64,000 nt of DNA from Trichostrongylus colubriformis (GCA_963978905.1 OZ022257.1:35865919-35929918); one strand, 5' to 3'. Positions 10,601 through 20,714 are shown, counted from the stretch's first letter. Made by a program: numbers and translations. Notes: generated by a model not told the origin, from the letters alone.

Positions 10601-13600
10601 GGAAAACAGGAAACTGAGGGAAGAAAATTTTATTCTCAAGTAACTGAATAGTAAGACTGAAGAACTACTAGCTGAGAAGGCACATAAGTCTGACCCTCTT
10701 CTTTCTTAGAGCCAGACCACTGATCCTAATGAGGTTTCTGTTGAGCTGAAGCGTTCCATTGTGATATCAGGTGTCCCCGAAAGTAATGCGAGTAGCGCAT
10801 TTGAGGTCATTAAACATGATTTGTATTTTACTAATTCACTGTTAGATTTTCTGAGCATTGAGTGTGTTCCGAATTTTGTGTACCGCATGGGTAGAAAAAA
10901 CCCACATAGACGCAGAGTCCTCAAAGTAGTCTCACCTACTAGTGGTTTCCAAAAAGAAGTAATTGAACGCGCTCCACGCTTGCGCTTTTTTTCCCCATAA
11001 AGGCATTTATACAAGCCCTTCACTTACTCTGGAGGAAAGAAAGCAAAGGCGTGAAGAGTGGTTAAGTAGACGCAATTGTTCTCAGGTGGATCATCAAGCC
11101 GTTATTTTTGATACTAGTTCTCAACATGCTTCTCAGCAGACGGGAAACCCCTGAGCTGTCACAGGACCTCTGAGGAACTAGTCTTGGGAATGTTAGTCAG
11201 TGTTCGATCGTTAGTAAAAAATGCTGATCCACTTTCTTCTGCTCTTGCACTTAAGCGTTATGATCTGGTCCCTCTAACCGAGTCCTGGTTGACCTCAAAA
11301 AATGAGAGCGCTCTACTTCTAGGATTATGAGCTCTTTTTATAATACCATTGGATGCGATAGAACACACAAAGTAGGGGGAGGAGTAATCATGTTCCTGAA
11401 GAACACCTATTCTCATAAGCTTGTTTTTCAAGAATCTCTGAAACATGCGTACGAAATCCTCATTAGTGGCATCACTTTTAATGGAAAAACTGTCAGATTT
11501 CGTCCGGACCGGTCGGACCGGCCGGTCCGACCGGTCCGGACGGTCCGCACGGTATTTATTCTGGTTTATCGTACTCCAGACTGTAATACTGCTAATTCAA
11601 AGCAACTTTGCAAGGCCATAAGCGATTTTTCATCCATTGGTGGACCATGCGTAGTCTTAGGTGACTTCAATTTGACGGATATTGATTGGGTCAAGGGAAA
11701 CCAGATGAGCACTGTGTCTCAACATTTTTTTGATATGTTTAAGTGTCATAATTTCAAACAATGCGTTTTTTCTCCCACAAGAGGCAACTCCTTTCTAGAC
11801 CTTATTTTTAATGTTGAAGGACTTGTATGTGATGTCAAAGTCATACCACCTATCGGCAATAGCGATCATAATGCTCTTGATTTTCGGTTAAACTTTGCAA
11901 AGCTAGCTTCAGATATCTCTTGGAAATATGACTTTCATGCTACAGGCTATGCTACTATCGTAAATCATCTATGCAACATAGATTGGTTGGGATCTTTTAG
12001 TATCGTTTCAACAGTGACATGTACGAGATTTTCATTAACGTTCTTTACCATACCATCGATCAATTCGTCCCAGTCAGAAAAGTCGAAGATTTTTTAGTTT
12101 GCCTAGTTATCTCCAAAGGATGGTTCGCCGCCGTGACATGATGTGGAAGCTTGTTACATCCAGCGGTATAGGTAGTGAATGGGATGCCCTCAAGAAATTC
12201 AATGCCAAAGTCGAAAAGTGCATCTATAAATACCATGTCTACTTGGAGAAAAAGGTTATCGATTGTAGGAACTCCTTCGAGCTATACACGTCCATCAGCT
12301 CTCGCGCAAAAGATAAAAAACCAATTCCTACGTTGGTTGACATCATTGGGAGAACTTTTTCAGTAATAAAGATAAAGCTGAACTCCTAGGAAGTCCCTTT
12401 CAGAAATCATTCTCACCCAGCCAATCTAATACGTATGAGAGACCTGCACCTGTTTTTCCTGTCATGCAACCCACCGTGTGGTTTCATAAAGACGAAATAG
12501 TAGGTTTGCTAAGTAAAGGCCTAGTTCTAAGTCTTTATCGCCTGACTTCCTTCCTCTCAAATTCATCAAAGCCATTCTACCAGCAATAGCTTACCCGCTG
12601 GAATACCTTTTTAATTAATCTTTTATGAGAGCTGAAGTCCCAGATCGTTGGAAAAAGGCCTTTATTGTTCCAATACTCAAGAAAACCCTCTCTTCAGATC
12701 CAGGTAACTATCGGCCAGTGAGCATCACATCAGTCTTTGCCAAGGCATTTGAAAAGATACTCAGAACTCATCTTCTGAAAATCTTGAACAGAACCATGTA
12801 ATTCCTCACAACCAGCATGGATTCTGGCGCGGTAGGTCGAGGGAAACGGCTTCACTAGTCTCTCTTAATGATTGGACGAAGTCTATTGAGCTCAAACAGC
12901 AAGTACACGTCATATAATTTGATTTTTCTGAGGCGTTTGACAAGGTACCACTACGCTGTTAAGCGAACTCTATTCGATTGGCATACGTCCCAGAGTTGTG
13001 CAATGCATTGAAAGTTTTTTAAAAGATCGGCGGTACCAGGTTCGCATTGGAAACGGATTCCCTTCGGTTTTTCGAGCTTTGAGTGAGGTCCCTCGGAGGG
13101 GTACTCTCGCCTTAACTCCTTCTAGTATACACGTTTGATCTGCCTGAGGTGTTCACAAGTTTTGGGGTGTCATGCCAGATGTATGCTGATGACATAAAAA
13201 TATACAAAACTATACGAGATGCAGAAGATATAGCCGCTCTTCAATCTGCTATTCAGTACATGGAAGAATGGTCTAACCTCTGGGAGTTGCCTCTTGCTCC
13301 AGAGAAAACTTTGTTTCTTTCAAATTGGTAAGCATTTGGAATTTAGCTCAGCAACATACCGCATTAACGGTATAGAGTTGATCAAGGTTAGTAGTGTTAG
13401 AGACCTCGGTTTCCTTTTTAATGAAAAGCTGGATTTCGATATGCATTATAAATCTATCACCTCTAGAGCTAATCACAGAATCTACAGTTTGCTCAGAGCG
13501 CTTCGTACCAAGGACTCACGCGTACTTCTGCAAGCTTATAAGACATATGTCCGACCTATACTCGAGCGGAGCTATTGTCTTTTCACCATATAAAAAGAAG

Positions 13601-16600
13601 GATATAGAAATGCTCGAAAGTGTTCAAAACAACTTCACTCGTAAACTAGTTATGCGTTCCATTGGAGTTAGTTACCAGTTCACCCAAATGGTAAGGAAAG
13701 AAGTATACAATTGGGACTCAAAAGTTTGGCTTTTCGGCGTATAATTAGTGACATGATGATGGTTTTCAAAATGTTGACCGGTAGAGTAAATGTTACCTCA
13801 TCGAAATTTTTTGAAGTTATTAGATCCAATACTAGGAGTGGGAGGGTCAAACTAAGGATGCCGGTTTCAAGGACACAGGTCAGACGCAAAAGTTTTGCTA
13901 TCAGAACCCTATCACTTTTCAATAAACTCGTTCGGCAAAATGTATTCGGATTGTCATTGGCTCAATTCGAAAGGCTGGTTACAAAAATGTATTAGGTTGT
14001 TCGGAAAGAAATGCGCGTTGAATTTGTCCATTTTTCTCTCCTACTATGAAAGATTCTTCAAAACAGTTCAATCTATTAGAAAGAGATTTTTATTGTGCAT
14101 CTTTTCATATATCTTTGTCTATGTCTACTTGGTTTTTTTCAAAGAAAAAAGTTTCAGTGACTTGAGGCCGACTTCCAGGTTCTTTGTCATCCAAGCTTTC
14201 ATTACCGTTTTTTAAACGCTGGAACTTTGCCCGACACTTTATACAGCCAAATCTTTCTGCAAACATTATACGCGTGGCGACAAATATTTACCGCTTATTG
14301 CATTGAATCTTGCATTTTTTTGAAATTTTTTTTTCAAAACTTTGAAAAAAAAATTGAAATTCTTTTTTGAATTTTTTCTTCGAAAAAAAAACAAGTAGAT
14401 ATAGACAAAAGTATTTCAAAAGATGCGCAATAAAATTCCCTTTCTAACAGACAAAACTGTTTTACAAAATCTTCTGTAGTAGAAGAGAAATAGATGGACA
14501 AAAAAAACGCGCATTTCTTTCCGAACAACCTAATAGATACATCAGGGAGACCTCGGATCTCGATTCTCGGTTTCTTCAATGTTCATCTTCCTCTACCTAC
14601 CCTGGTTCATTGCTACTTTGCATGATTATATTTTCATATCATTTTGTTTGTTGTGTTTTTTTTATGTTGTTGGATATCACGCATCTTTTTTGAAGTCTTA
14701 GGCACGGTTGTAATCTTTACGTGAACTTTTGTTTACGTCTCCAATAAATAGATAAATAAACACCAACATAATCTCTACAGTATCACTAACTATTGCCGAT
14801 TGCATAGCATTATTAACTATCTTACTACTGTAATCTTTGTGTTAGCCACTCAATTTCGATTATTTTTTCTTATATAATCGAGTTAGCTGACGGCACGTTC
14901 CGCTTATCAGCAAGCCTACGACCATTACCGACCTCTGTGATCACGACACCCCATCTTGCCCAAATACGATCTTCCTGTCGAAAAATCTACGACTTCCGGT
15001 GCACCCTATCTCTAATAAAGTGTCAAATGTAAGACATATCACGAACTTCCGCTAGTGCTTTCATCAGCTGCAGTCTGATTGCCAGAAAATCGATATACTT
15101 CTGTTCTCCCCAGCCCAAATCCCCATCGTAGCTGGGCAGACTCATGAACATGCAGTGTACTCTCTGAAATATCTAAGATTGGCACACAGATTAGAATTGC
15201 TCCTCAACCAACAATTAGCTAACAGTAATAGGAATAAGAGCTCGTCCCGCATATGCTAGAAGCAGCTATTCGAACAGCAGGAGACCAATCTTTTGGCATT
15301 CCATTTCAAGATAGGTGGTGTGAAAGAAGTCACATAGTTTACCTTTACCTGTCCATACTCGCGTTGAACGCTTTCACATAACGACTTGGACGTTGAAACT
15401 ATCAGCAGCAGCTCGTGCGATCCCTGAACAAGGTTTGTATTAAAGACGTGTAACGATATACTCGCTTATACGAGTAGCACCGATTTCTTCTCAGTAAATT
15501 TTTCAAGCTTGCAAATTATGTAAAGCCTACATATCCTATCAAACACGACCCCACTTCTCCAGTTCCCGGTATTTCTATGATTTTCTACAAAGTCAGTGCA
15601 TTTTATAAAGGAATCAAGGATTCGCAATAAAAAAAAAGAACTGAGACCAAGCTCGTGATAAAATAGGAAGTACAAGACTTACTACAGTAATCTCTGCAAT
15701 AGCCACTCAAATTCAATTACATTTCCTTATATGACGTCCTGACGAGTCAGCTGACGCCACTTTCCGCTTATCATCGAGCCTACGACCATTATCGACCTCT
15801 GTAATCACGACCCCTGTAATCACCTCTGTAATCACGACCCCCCATCTCTCCCAGATACGACCCTTCTGTCGAGCATTCTTAACTTCTGGTGCATCCTGTC
15901 TCTAATAAGTTGTCAGATGTAAGACATAGCAGCAGGAACGATCTACTGTAGAGATAACAAAAGGAAGTTCACTATCCATCCCGAAAACGCAAGCGTCGCC
16001 GATCATAGGTCATGTACTCATCTGATGACAGAGGAAGAGGATAAAAGAAAAGGATAAATGCACAGAAGATAAGGATATAGCAGACAAGGATAAGGATAGA
16101 TAGATTATATGTAGATTATAATATAAGGTGTCTGAAAACTTTTGAGAAAATTTAGTGGGTTCTTTCAGCAGAAAATCACTGCAACAAAAACGTAGGGTAC
16201 CAAGATAACCTAACCAAGATAATGTCCTTCCCTATCCACGACCTCTCTTCTATGTACGATTGCGCGAAAACGATGCGTTTTTCACATCAAGAAGAGGGCG
16301 TGATTTGATCCATCCATCTACTGTATGCTTAAGTTCCTGAAAATTTTTAAATCTCCCTTTTTGGTGTGAGCACGCAGGCTTTCGAAAGCGAGGTGATAAC
16401 AAGTGCTAAGGACAGGTGAATATAGGGGGGAGGGCAGCCACGTGATGCCAGGTCTCACCACCTCCTTCGGAGTCGTCCTCACATGGGGTGTCGAGCACTG
16501 CCCATCACAATCAGAAATCTTTCCCGTAACCGGTGTGAAGTAGGTCTCGATGGCCACCTCTCGCAGTTTTTCGCAGAATCCCATAGCGCATGCACCCGAG

Positions 16601-19600
16601 TGGAGCTGACCCACCACGATTACCTATCTGGATTTTCTCATTCTATCCAATTCTTGTTCTGAGCAATGATAAAGTCTGCCCAAGTCGTCGCTTGTTTACT
16701 GTCGAACAAACTCTGAAACACATTTTCCAACACCGAATTCGTTTTAGTCTCTGCGCCAAGGAGTTTTTTTTCCAAAGTTTCGGAGTGGTGGAGAAGACGA
16801 TTCCTACCGAACAACTCTGACACCCTCGACTCTCGTGTTCAGTTACGGAGTGTTGGACAACTCCGGTAATGCAGCACAAAGGCGACTTCCACGTAAAATG
16901 GTAAGGTGCAACGGAGAGTAGGAATCTCTTCTCCACCACTCGCAAACTTTGAAAAAAATTCCTTAGCGCAGAGACTACAACGAATTCGGTGTTGGAAGAA
17001 CGCAGACTTCCACTCGAAGAAATTGGTGAAGGTCTGCGAAATCTCTTCTCTGCGATCGAACCGTCTAATGCAGGTGGCAAGAGGAGACGCACTGCTGCCT
17101 ATCGAACACCATTACTCATTCCGGGCCTGAGTGTCGATGGGAGCATATATGTAGTAGTGAGGTAAAAGGCGACGGCAGTCGTGTCGTTTGCACATAGTTC
17201 AGTCGACGACTACTTACTTTCAGCGGCGAAGTAGAATATCGGTCGACCACTGCAACAATCTTTCAATAGTGGTTTTTTTTCAACAATTTGTTCCATGAAT
17301 GCTTTGGCACATTCGCGCGGCAACACAGCCACCCCAACTAGCATGCATCGCTCGACGTTAATATTCTGCTCTAATGACTCACAAGTTTCTGCAGCTGTAT
17401 CAACTGTAATCTCAATTAATCTGGTCACTGAATCCACCAAAGGACGAAGAAACGTGTGAATTTAGGGAGCGACTTCGTCTCGCAAAAAATACAAATACTA
17501 TCTTTAGAATTTTATTGTATAATATATTGTCTTGGGATTTTATGAGAAAAAAATTGAAAAAAGTAAAGTTGGAAGACGGAAAGAAAGAGACTGTAGAAAG
17601 CAAACCTTAAATATAGCCACATTGCACAACCAGTTCAGTGCCAGCCTTTCAAAAGCTCCATTCACAACGGTAAAGTAGATCAGTTGCCTCGAGGTCGACA
17701 TCATCTTTGCTTCTTTGGTAAAATTCTTAAAAGAAGAGCTTGAACAAATTCACGAAATATTCTCGAGCATACGACAAAAAATCTGCTGATTTGTATAAAA
17801 ATCCTGACAACTTGCTCGCGTACTTCTCTTTCTCGTGTCTGAGACTGTCGTGGACTATATTTCCATAGGGACGTTCTACTGTAGAGATGGTAAGAAATCC
17901 TTCTTTTGAGCAGAGACGGAGTCAGCGGTCAGGTCATAGCTCCCGAGCTCGACAAACGCAGGTTGTACGTGTGCCGGTGTGACGAGAAATCGCCTCAGAG
18001 CATGCCACCTTTCATGACCCCTAGGAACGAGCCTCCACTGGGGCTTCACAATGCGGCCAAACTATGCTTTATGAGGCTGGTCTCCTTCTTTCTGTCTTCA
18101 TTTTTGATTTGAGGAAGAGTTTTTCTACAACAGGTTGCAAAAATTGCATTAAAGACACCAGAAGGGGGTGATTTTGACTTACGGTAGAACAGACGTAGTG
18201 TGGACGAGTTTAAGTGGCCACCATTGCACAAACTCGCCAATTTTACGCCTTGGCATGGTGCCGAAGGGAAATGTTTCTATTATAAACTTGTTTTTTCCTT
18301 TTAATTTTCACTTTGTTCTTTCTTATATTGTTTCTAGATGTACTTACATGAATGCTAATGTAGTTGGGAATGGCCACTCCACTGCGCTGGGAGTCAGGTG
18401 CTACAACAAACGTTGACCCGCGGCCCGTCTCCTACAGCGGACAACTCGGAAAGTCAGTGTGTTAATACGAATGGGATGCGAATACATACCGCAGCATCGC
18501 GCTTTTGAATCCGAGTTTTTTCGCCGATTATCGCTTCTAACCTTCAGTGTTCGTTACGAAATGCTCATTTCTTTGCATCTTCCTCTTGTTTCGGACTTCT
18601 TCCGGTTCCTTTAAGAGGTCAGATCGCTATGGTTCGTGGTTAAGCTCGCATATCGGAAGTGAAGAGATATGGCTATCCTAATTATGCTGTTCCGAGGCCG
18701 CATGATGATTCAAATGACATACGACGCAGGAGACGCCGGGAGTTCACTTGAAAAACACAAGAAAACTTCGAGATTTTTGAATAAAGTTTTGGAGTTTCTC
18801 GCTGTTGCGTAACACTAAAATATGGCTACTTCGAGAGAAGGGCAATTATCAAGGCAAGTAGTGTATGAGCGCGTAGAAAGTCGAGGGCGTTACTATGGAA
18901 AAACAGGAGCACATCGCACCGGAAGTGAGCAACATCGAAGTACCAGCAGAAAAGTTTGGCCGGAATGCATGGGATTCGTCCGGGAGGCAACGAGTGAAGG
19001 GCGCATCGCACAAACCAGGAATTGATGCATAAGGATCATGAACGGATGAAATAGTTCGAGTAAAAAACCAAAACACGGATCAAAACGAAGAGGTGGTGGT
19101 GCATGGGCCACACACCCACCTCTCAAGCAGGGCTAGTTCCTGAAGGAAAAGAAAAGGGAGAAAGAGAATAAAGAAAAAAAACAGAAACGAGCGTGAGGTT
19201 CCAACGCTGCAGCAATGGTACTACTGGAAAAAAGTAGGAAGTTCAGAGTTCATTTCGTAGAGCCTATACTGAAGATTCCAGAGGCGTGGTTCCGCTGAGT
19301 CCTGCTAACAAACGAATTCTTCTGCTTAAATGAATCGATCAATGCTCTGGAACTACAACACTGCGGTGAGGAACTCTGAAAAATGCAGTTCCCTGGTGCG
19401 AACGGAAGTCGACCGTTTGGAGACCCTTGAACAGCAAGAAGAACGGCATCACTTTCTATCAGGAAGTATTGAGTTAAATACAGCACGGAAGGTGGAACTC
19501 TTCAGAAATCAAGCATGGTTGGTAGACACTGAGACTTCGATAAGAGCTCTTAAGGTGGCCTACTTGAAGGCCATAGGTTATTTAATGCTCACTTGCACGA

Positions 19601-20714
19601 CAACAATACAACAACAAAACCAATAAACGATGAACCACTCAATCGAACCACCGTTATTGACTTTTGCAGATCCGCATTCGAAGGAGCCTAAGAAGGACCG
19701 CGGGGCACCATTACATTGAAGGACTGGTCTGTTTTCCACATGGCTTGTTGAGTACTGTGTGTACTGAAATTAAGGGTGTAGAGACCCTCATGCACTAACG
19801 AGTAGATAAACGAACTACCATTATTGACTTATACAGATCCGCATTCGAAGGAGCCTAAGAAGGACCACGGGGGCGCCATTGCTTTGAAGGACTGGTCTAA
19901 GTTTTCCACATGGCTTGCTGAGTACTGTGTGTACTGAAATTGAGGGTGTGAAGAGACCCTAATGGGATATTACGGAAGCATCATAAAGACACTTGGAAGG
20001 GGAAAGAGTCAGTATGGACTCTCTCAGAAGAGAGTTTCGATTTTTTTTATGAAGCTATGGAAAATGCTGGACGAAACGCTGACTTGAATGTACTGCGCAG
20101 AGCAAGTTGAAACTCTTCATGTTCGACTTTTTCATCCCCGTCGCCGCGACGAGATTTCAGCTCCTCGAACTACGCGCACGCGAAAGTTGACTTCAAGCAC
20201 AATCAAACCCGAACCTTACCGCACAGTGAACCCACATTGCTGCTCACCTTTATAAATCCGGAATCCACAACTGAAACGTTTTTCATCTTTACATAAGCTT
20301 CGGTTTTGCTTGAATTGTTCAGTTTCCTGCTACTTGAGCCGTTACCAGCTTTGGTATCTGAAGCACGACAGGTGCATAACAGATAAATCAAAAACTACTG
20401 AAAATCGAATTCGAAGGCTAAAATCACCTCCAGTATGCTTGGATTGCTTGACTGTCTTCTTTTGGAACGTCTTGTTGAGCGCAACGACTTTACCTTTTTT
20501 CACCACAGCACCGTCCTTGAGCACCAAGGGACCATCAGATAGGTCCTTGAAACAACTTTCGAGAATAAAAAACACTTGGATTCGACTGTTGTTGTCAGCT
20601 TACCCGCTTTGAGAATTCCCGTCGTGAGTAGGGCACATGCACTAACGAGTAGATAAAATAGACGGTGTGAGCAATGACGTAGCAAAACAATGCTACCGAA
20701 AGTATCTTACGCAT
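4378..20714 (-). CDS. type II membrane nucleotide-sugar glycosyltransferase (split over 16 kb)
   Basis: Ten or eleven exons join in phase: 20604-20714, 20428-20545, 20248-20357, 19835-19933, then a missing link, 17218-17427, 15481-15584, 8635-8763, 7324-7434, 4699-4784 and 4378-4621. The 3' half carries hallmarks of the nucleotide-diphospho-sugar transferase fold (PF03407-like): EADSTWFRDPVELF with a DxD-like acidic motif, DDADIV, LAFSPMLVEPT, DVLNELC, IADGKW, IVNNNFY and LWFL near the C-terminus. The 5' exons give a short cytoplasmic start, one hydrophobic anchor and a Lys/Ser/Asn-rich stem, typical of a Golgi type II enzyme. That the 5' exons belong to the same gene is inference from strand, order and phase. 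At least 418 residues are accounted for. Acceptor sugar and substrate are unknown. The introns are packed with transposons. Confidence 0.8.
4699..4784 (-). CDS. glycosyltransferase exon: DVLNELC...IADGKW
   Basis: Acceptor cgattttag|GACG and donor TG|gtaagc. It encodes DVLNELCSTQYHGIVC, then RTFEYSDIADGKW. The [F]-x-Y-x-[EDI]-x-ADGKW block is a family signature near the C-terminus. Phase 0 to 2. Confidence 0.9.
5034..5917 (+). mobile_element. mariner family 1, copy A, central deletion
   Basis: The TIRs (ttaggttgtcccaa... and ...ttgggacaacctaa) are flanked by TA at 5032-5033 and 5918-5919. The 238-codon frame begins near VDTHPTRGVIYYE and keeps the helix-turn-helix part (SYVTVRRWFISFSNGEIDM). 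It jumps at about 5380 to the C-terminal third (LPHPPYTPDIALSDQH). The element is 884 bp against 1260 bp for copy D, so about 376 bp including the first catalytic Asp is missing. It is non-autonomous and sits in a glycosyltransferase intron. Confidence 0.93.
6225..6420 (+). repeat. SINE-like family Y, copy 1
   Basis: Shares the blocks gaaatttgttc, gccaaggtg, cagccgcaacaaagg and a terminal gattatcgcgtgg with 26055-26270 and 34262-34467, all in the same orientation. Confidence 0.55.
6502..6985 (+). mobile_element. mariner family 1, copy B, 3'-truncated
   Basis: The left TIR ttaggttgtaccaaaagtcc follows TA at 6500-6501. The transposase fragment matches copy A across the same deletion junction (about 6855-6870) and stops at 6901. 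No right TIR is visible, so the 3' end is lost near 6985. It carries frameshifts and stops. Confidence 0.85.
7324..7434 (-). CDS. glycosyltransferase exon: LAFSPML...SLYDQ
   Basis: Acceptor cgttttag|GGCG, donor GATCAG|gtgatt, 37 codons, phase 0 to 0. It encodes GDSLAFSPMLVEPT, then ATVLFEEIYKRL and SLYDQ. It joins directly to DVLNEL of the next exon, giving the DQDVLN segment expected after the catalytic core. Confidence 0.9.
7435..8634 (-). other. glycosyltransferase intron, unassigned
   Basis: About 1.2 kb with no recognised element. It contains a short C/T-rich stretch near 7600-7660 and a GA-repeat near 7540. Confidence 0.5.
8635..8763 (-). CDS. glycosyltransferase catalytic exon (EADSTWFRDP)
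   Basis: Acceptor ttgttcag|AGT and donor ACT|gtaagt bound 43 codons in phase 0. The peptide runs VRFVLIEADSTWFRDP, then VELF, DDADIV, and ends GLTHT. The acidic pair before WFRDP is the metal- and nucleotide-sugar-binding DxD-like motif of this family. Confidence 0.93.
9128..9885. mobile_element. foldback element with 100-bp inverted ends
   Basis: Left arm 9128-9232 and right arm 9786-9885 are imperfect inverted repeats sharing cgaccctttc-tcgtcttc and tgctgctttgcc-aacgaggtt. The interior shows no coding domain. I could not define a target duplication. Confidence 0.65.
9999..10038. repeat. 20-bp tandem duplication
   Basis: The unit gggtgtctaggaaaatg(c/a) occurs twice in tandem. Confidence 0.8.
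10389..11154 (+). pseudogene. LINE ORF1 protein, broken
   Basis: A single reading frame runs from 10389 to about 10985 with in-frame stops at 10641 and 10707, then shifts at the T-run near 10988 and continues to 11154. It encodes a coiled-coil-like acidic segment (RILEENRKLREEN). A second part follows (SIVISGVPES ... YRMGRKNPHRRRVLKVV ... ERAPRLRFF) like the nucleic-acid-binding ORF1 proteins of LINEs. It ends in a basic region (EERKQRREEWLSRR). Confidence 0.8.
11190..13995 (+). pseudogene. LINE ORF2 endonuclease-reverse transcriptase, broken
   Basis: The endonuclease part begins near the ATG at 11190 (LTESWL), shifts frame near 11327 and shows VVLGDFNLTDIDW at about 11640-11680, FLDLIF, and SDHNALDF near 11860. 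The reverse transcriptase part shows SSDPGNYRPVSITSVFAKAF (about 12690-12750), DFSEAFDKVPL (about 12920) and the catalytic YADD at 13182-13193. It ends with thumb-region sequence to 13995. Stops and frameshifts occur throughout. A 42-bp palindrome (11501-11542) interrupts the endonuclease part. Confidence 0.9.
11501..11542. repeat. 42-bp perfect palindrome
   Basis: Sequence from cgtccggacc to ggtccggacg is its own reverse complement, centred between 11521 and 11522, with no spacer. It is built of GGTCCGACC/CCGGTCCGG units and is almost pure G+C in an A+T-rich element. A partial extra unit follows to about 11552. Confidence 0.95.
13992..14533. mobile_element. mariner-type MITE inside the LINE
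   Basis: The TIRs (ttaggttgttcggaaagaaa... and its complement) extend imperfectly for about 190 bp each side, flanked by TA at 13990-13991 and 14534-14535. The 542 bp carry no transposase. Insertion was at the TA of the LINE ORF2 stop codon: removing it restores atg-tag. The LINE 3' UTR resumes on the other side. Confidence 0.93.
14843..15035 (+). repeat. direct repeat R1, copy 1
   Basis: Matches 15701-15930 in the same orientation; both run from agccactcaa to gtaagacat. The copies lie about 860 bp apart in a glycosyltransferase intron. Confidence 0.8.
15481..15584 (-). CDS. glycosyltransferase exon: FDRICRLYIICK
   Basis: The acceptor ctttgtag|AA completes a Lys codon with the last base of exon 17218-17427, and the donor is TCG|gtgcta. 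The 34 codons include GNWRSGVVFDRICRLYIICK and end EKKS, which joins in phase 0 to SSVRFVLIEAD. This matches the helix that precedes the DxD strand in the family. The donor is weak. Confidence 0.65.
15701..15930 (+). repeat. direct repeat R1, copy 2
   Basis: Second copy of 14843-15035, enlarged by a local duplication of cctctgtaatcacgacccc near 15795-15840. Confidence 0.8.
16320..16620 (-). pseudogene. mariner-type transposase remnant
   Basis: The minus-strand frame gives STPHVRTTPKEVV, then LPSPLYSPVLSTCYHLAFES and LRAH. These align by eye with the HDNARPH and LPHPPYSPDLAPxDYHLF blocks of mariner transposases. It is clearly decayed, and no TIR pair was defined. This is a further family, separate from families 1-3. 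Confidence 0.6.
16724..16997. repeat. inverted repeat, about 85-bp arms
   Basis: Arms 16724-16808 and 16915-16997 share caccgaattcgtt-tagtctctgcgc and ggtggagaag. The loop is about 105 bp. This is a small foldback element. Confidence 0.75.
17218..17427 (-). CDS. glycosyltransferase exon: SGRPIFYFAAE
   Basis: Acceptor ggtggattcag|TG and donor GAAA|gtaagt, 69 codons. The peptide includes NINVERCMLVGVAVLPRECA and CCSGRPIFYFAAE. It joins exactly in phase to exon 15481-15584. A preceding exon ending in phase 1 was not found. A nearby alternative acceptor (acagctgcag) would shorten the exon in the same frame. Confidence 0.75.
18151..18347 (+). repeat. dispersed repeat R2, copy 1
   Basis: Nearly identical to 62179-62374 over about 195 bp, same orientation, from aaagacacca to gatgtacttac. 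Both copies read on the minus strand contain ASLCNGGH and STLRLFYRK, so the repeat may derive from coding sequence. Confidence 0.85.
19640..19965 (-). repeat. tandem duplication of a glycosyltransferase exon
   Basis: Two copies about 166 bp apart (about 19648-19793 and 19814-19962) each contain an acceptor atttcag|TACACACAGTACT and the same exon. The 19835-19933 copy keeps a GT donor. The other has gc in its place and three bases deleted within the exon, so the frame is shifted in the middle and restored at SFLGSFECGS. The segment between them contains tttatctactcgttagtgc, which also lies in exon 20604-20714. Confidence 0.85.
19835..19933 (-). CDS. glycosyltransferase (stem) exon
   Basis: Thirty-three codons, phase 0 to 0: YTQYSASHVENLDQSF, then PPWSFLGSFECGS. 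Acceptor caatttcag, donor TCT|gtataag. It lies in a tandem duplication (see 19640-19965). Confidence 0.65.
20248..20357 (-). CDS. glycosyltransferase stem exon
   Basis: Acceptor tgcttcag|AT, donor AAAG|gtgagc. The peptide is Ser/Asn/Lys-rich (GNGSSSRKLNNSSK), then VSVVDSGFIK. It contains N-x-S/T sites. Phase 2 entry matches the preceding exon. Confidence 0.7.
20428..20545 (-). CDS. glycosyltransferase stem exon
   Basis: Acceptor ttgtttcaag|GAC, donor GGAG|gtgatt. It encodes DLSDGPLVLKDGAVVKKGK, then a Lys-rich stretch ending SKHTG. Consistent with a lumenal stem. Confidence 0.65.
20604..20714 (-). CDS. glycosyltransferase first exon: signal anchor
   Basis: ATG at 20714 starts MRKILSVALFCYVIAHTVYF, a hydrophobic anchor after a short basic start. 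IYSLVHVPYSRREFSKR and the donor CGG|gtaagc follow. An in-frame upstream ATG at 20792 would add 26 residues without a membrane reason; I prefer 20714. The link to the catalytic exons more than 3 kb away is inference. Confidence 0.65.

Larger units (their letters stand above)
10389..14760 (+). mobile_element. CR1/Jockey-type non-LTR retrotransposon, decayed
   Basis: In order: ORF1 (10389-11154), ORF2 with endonuclease and reverse transcriptase (11190-13995), a 3' UTR resumed after a nested MITE (14534 on), and an A-rich ataaatagataaataaa tail ending near 14760. The RT motifs (NYRPVS, YADD) and the GDFNLTDIDW / SDHNALDF endonuclease blocks place it with CR1/Jockey-type LINEs. Several stops and frameshifts make it inactive. 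The 5' boundary is uncertain. It sits antisense in the intron between glycosyltransferase exons 15481-15584 and 8635-8763. Confidence 0.9.
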
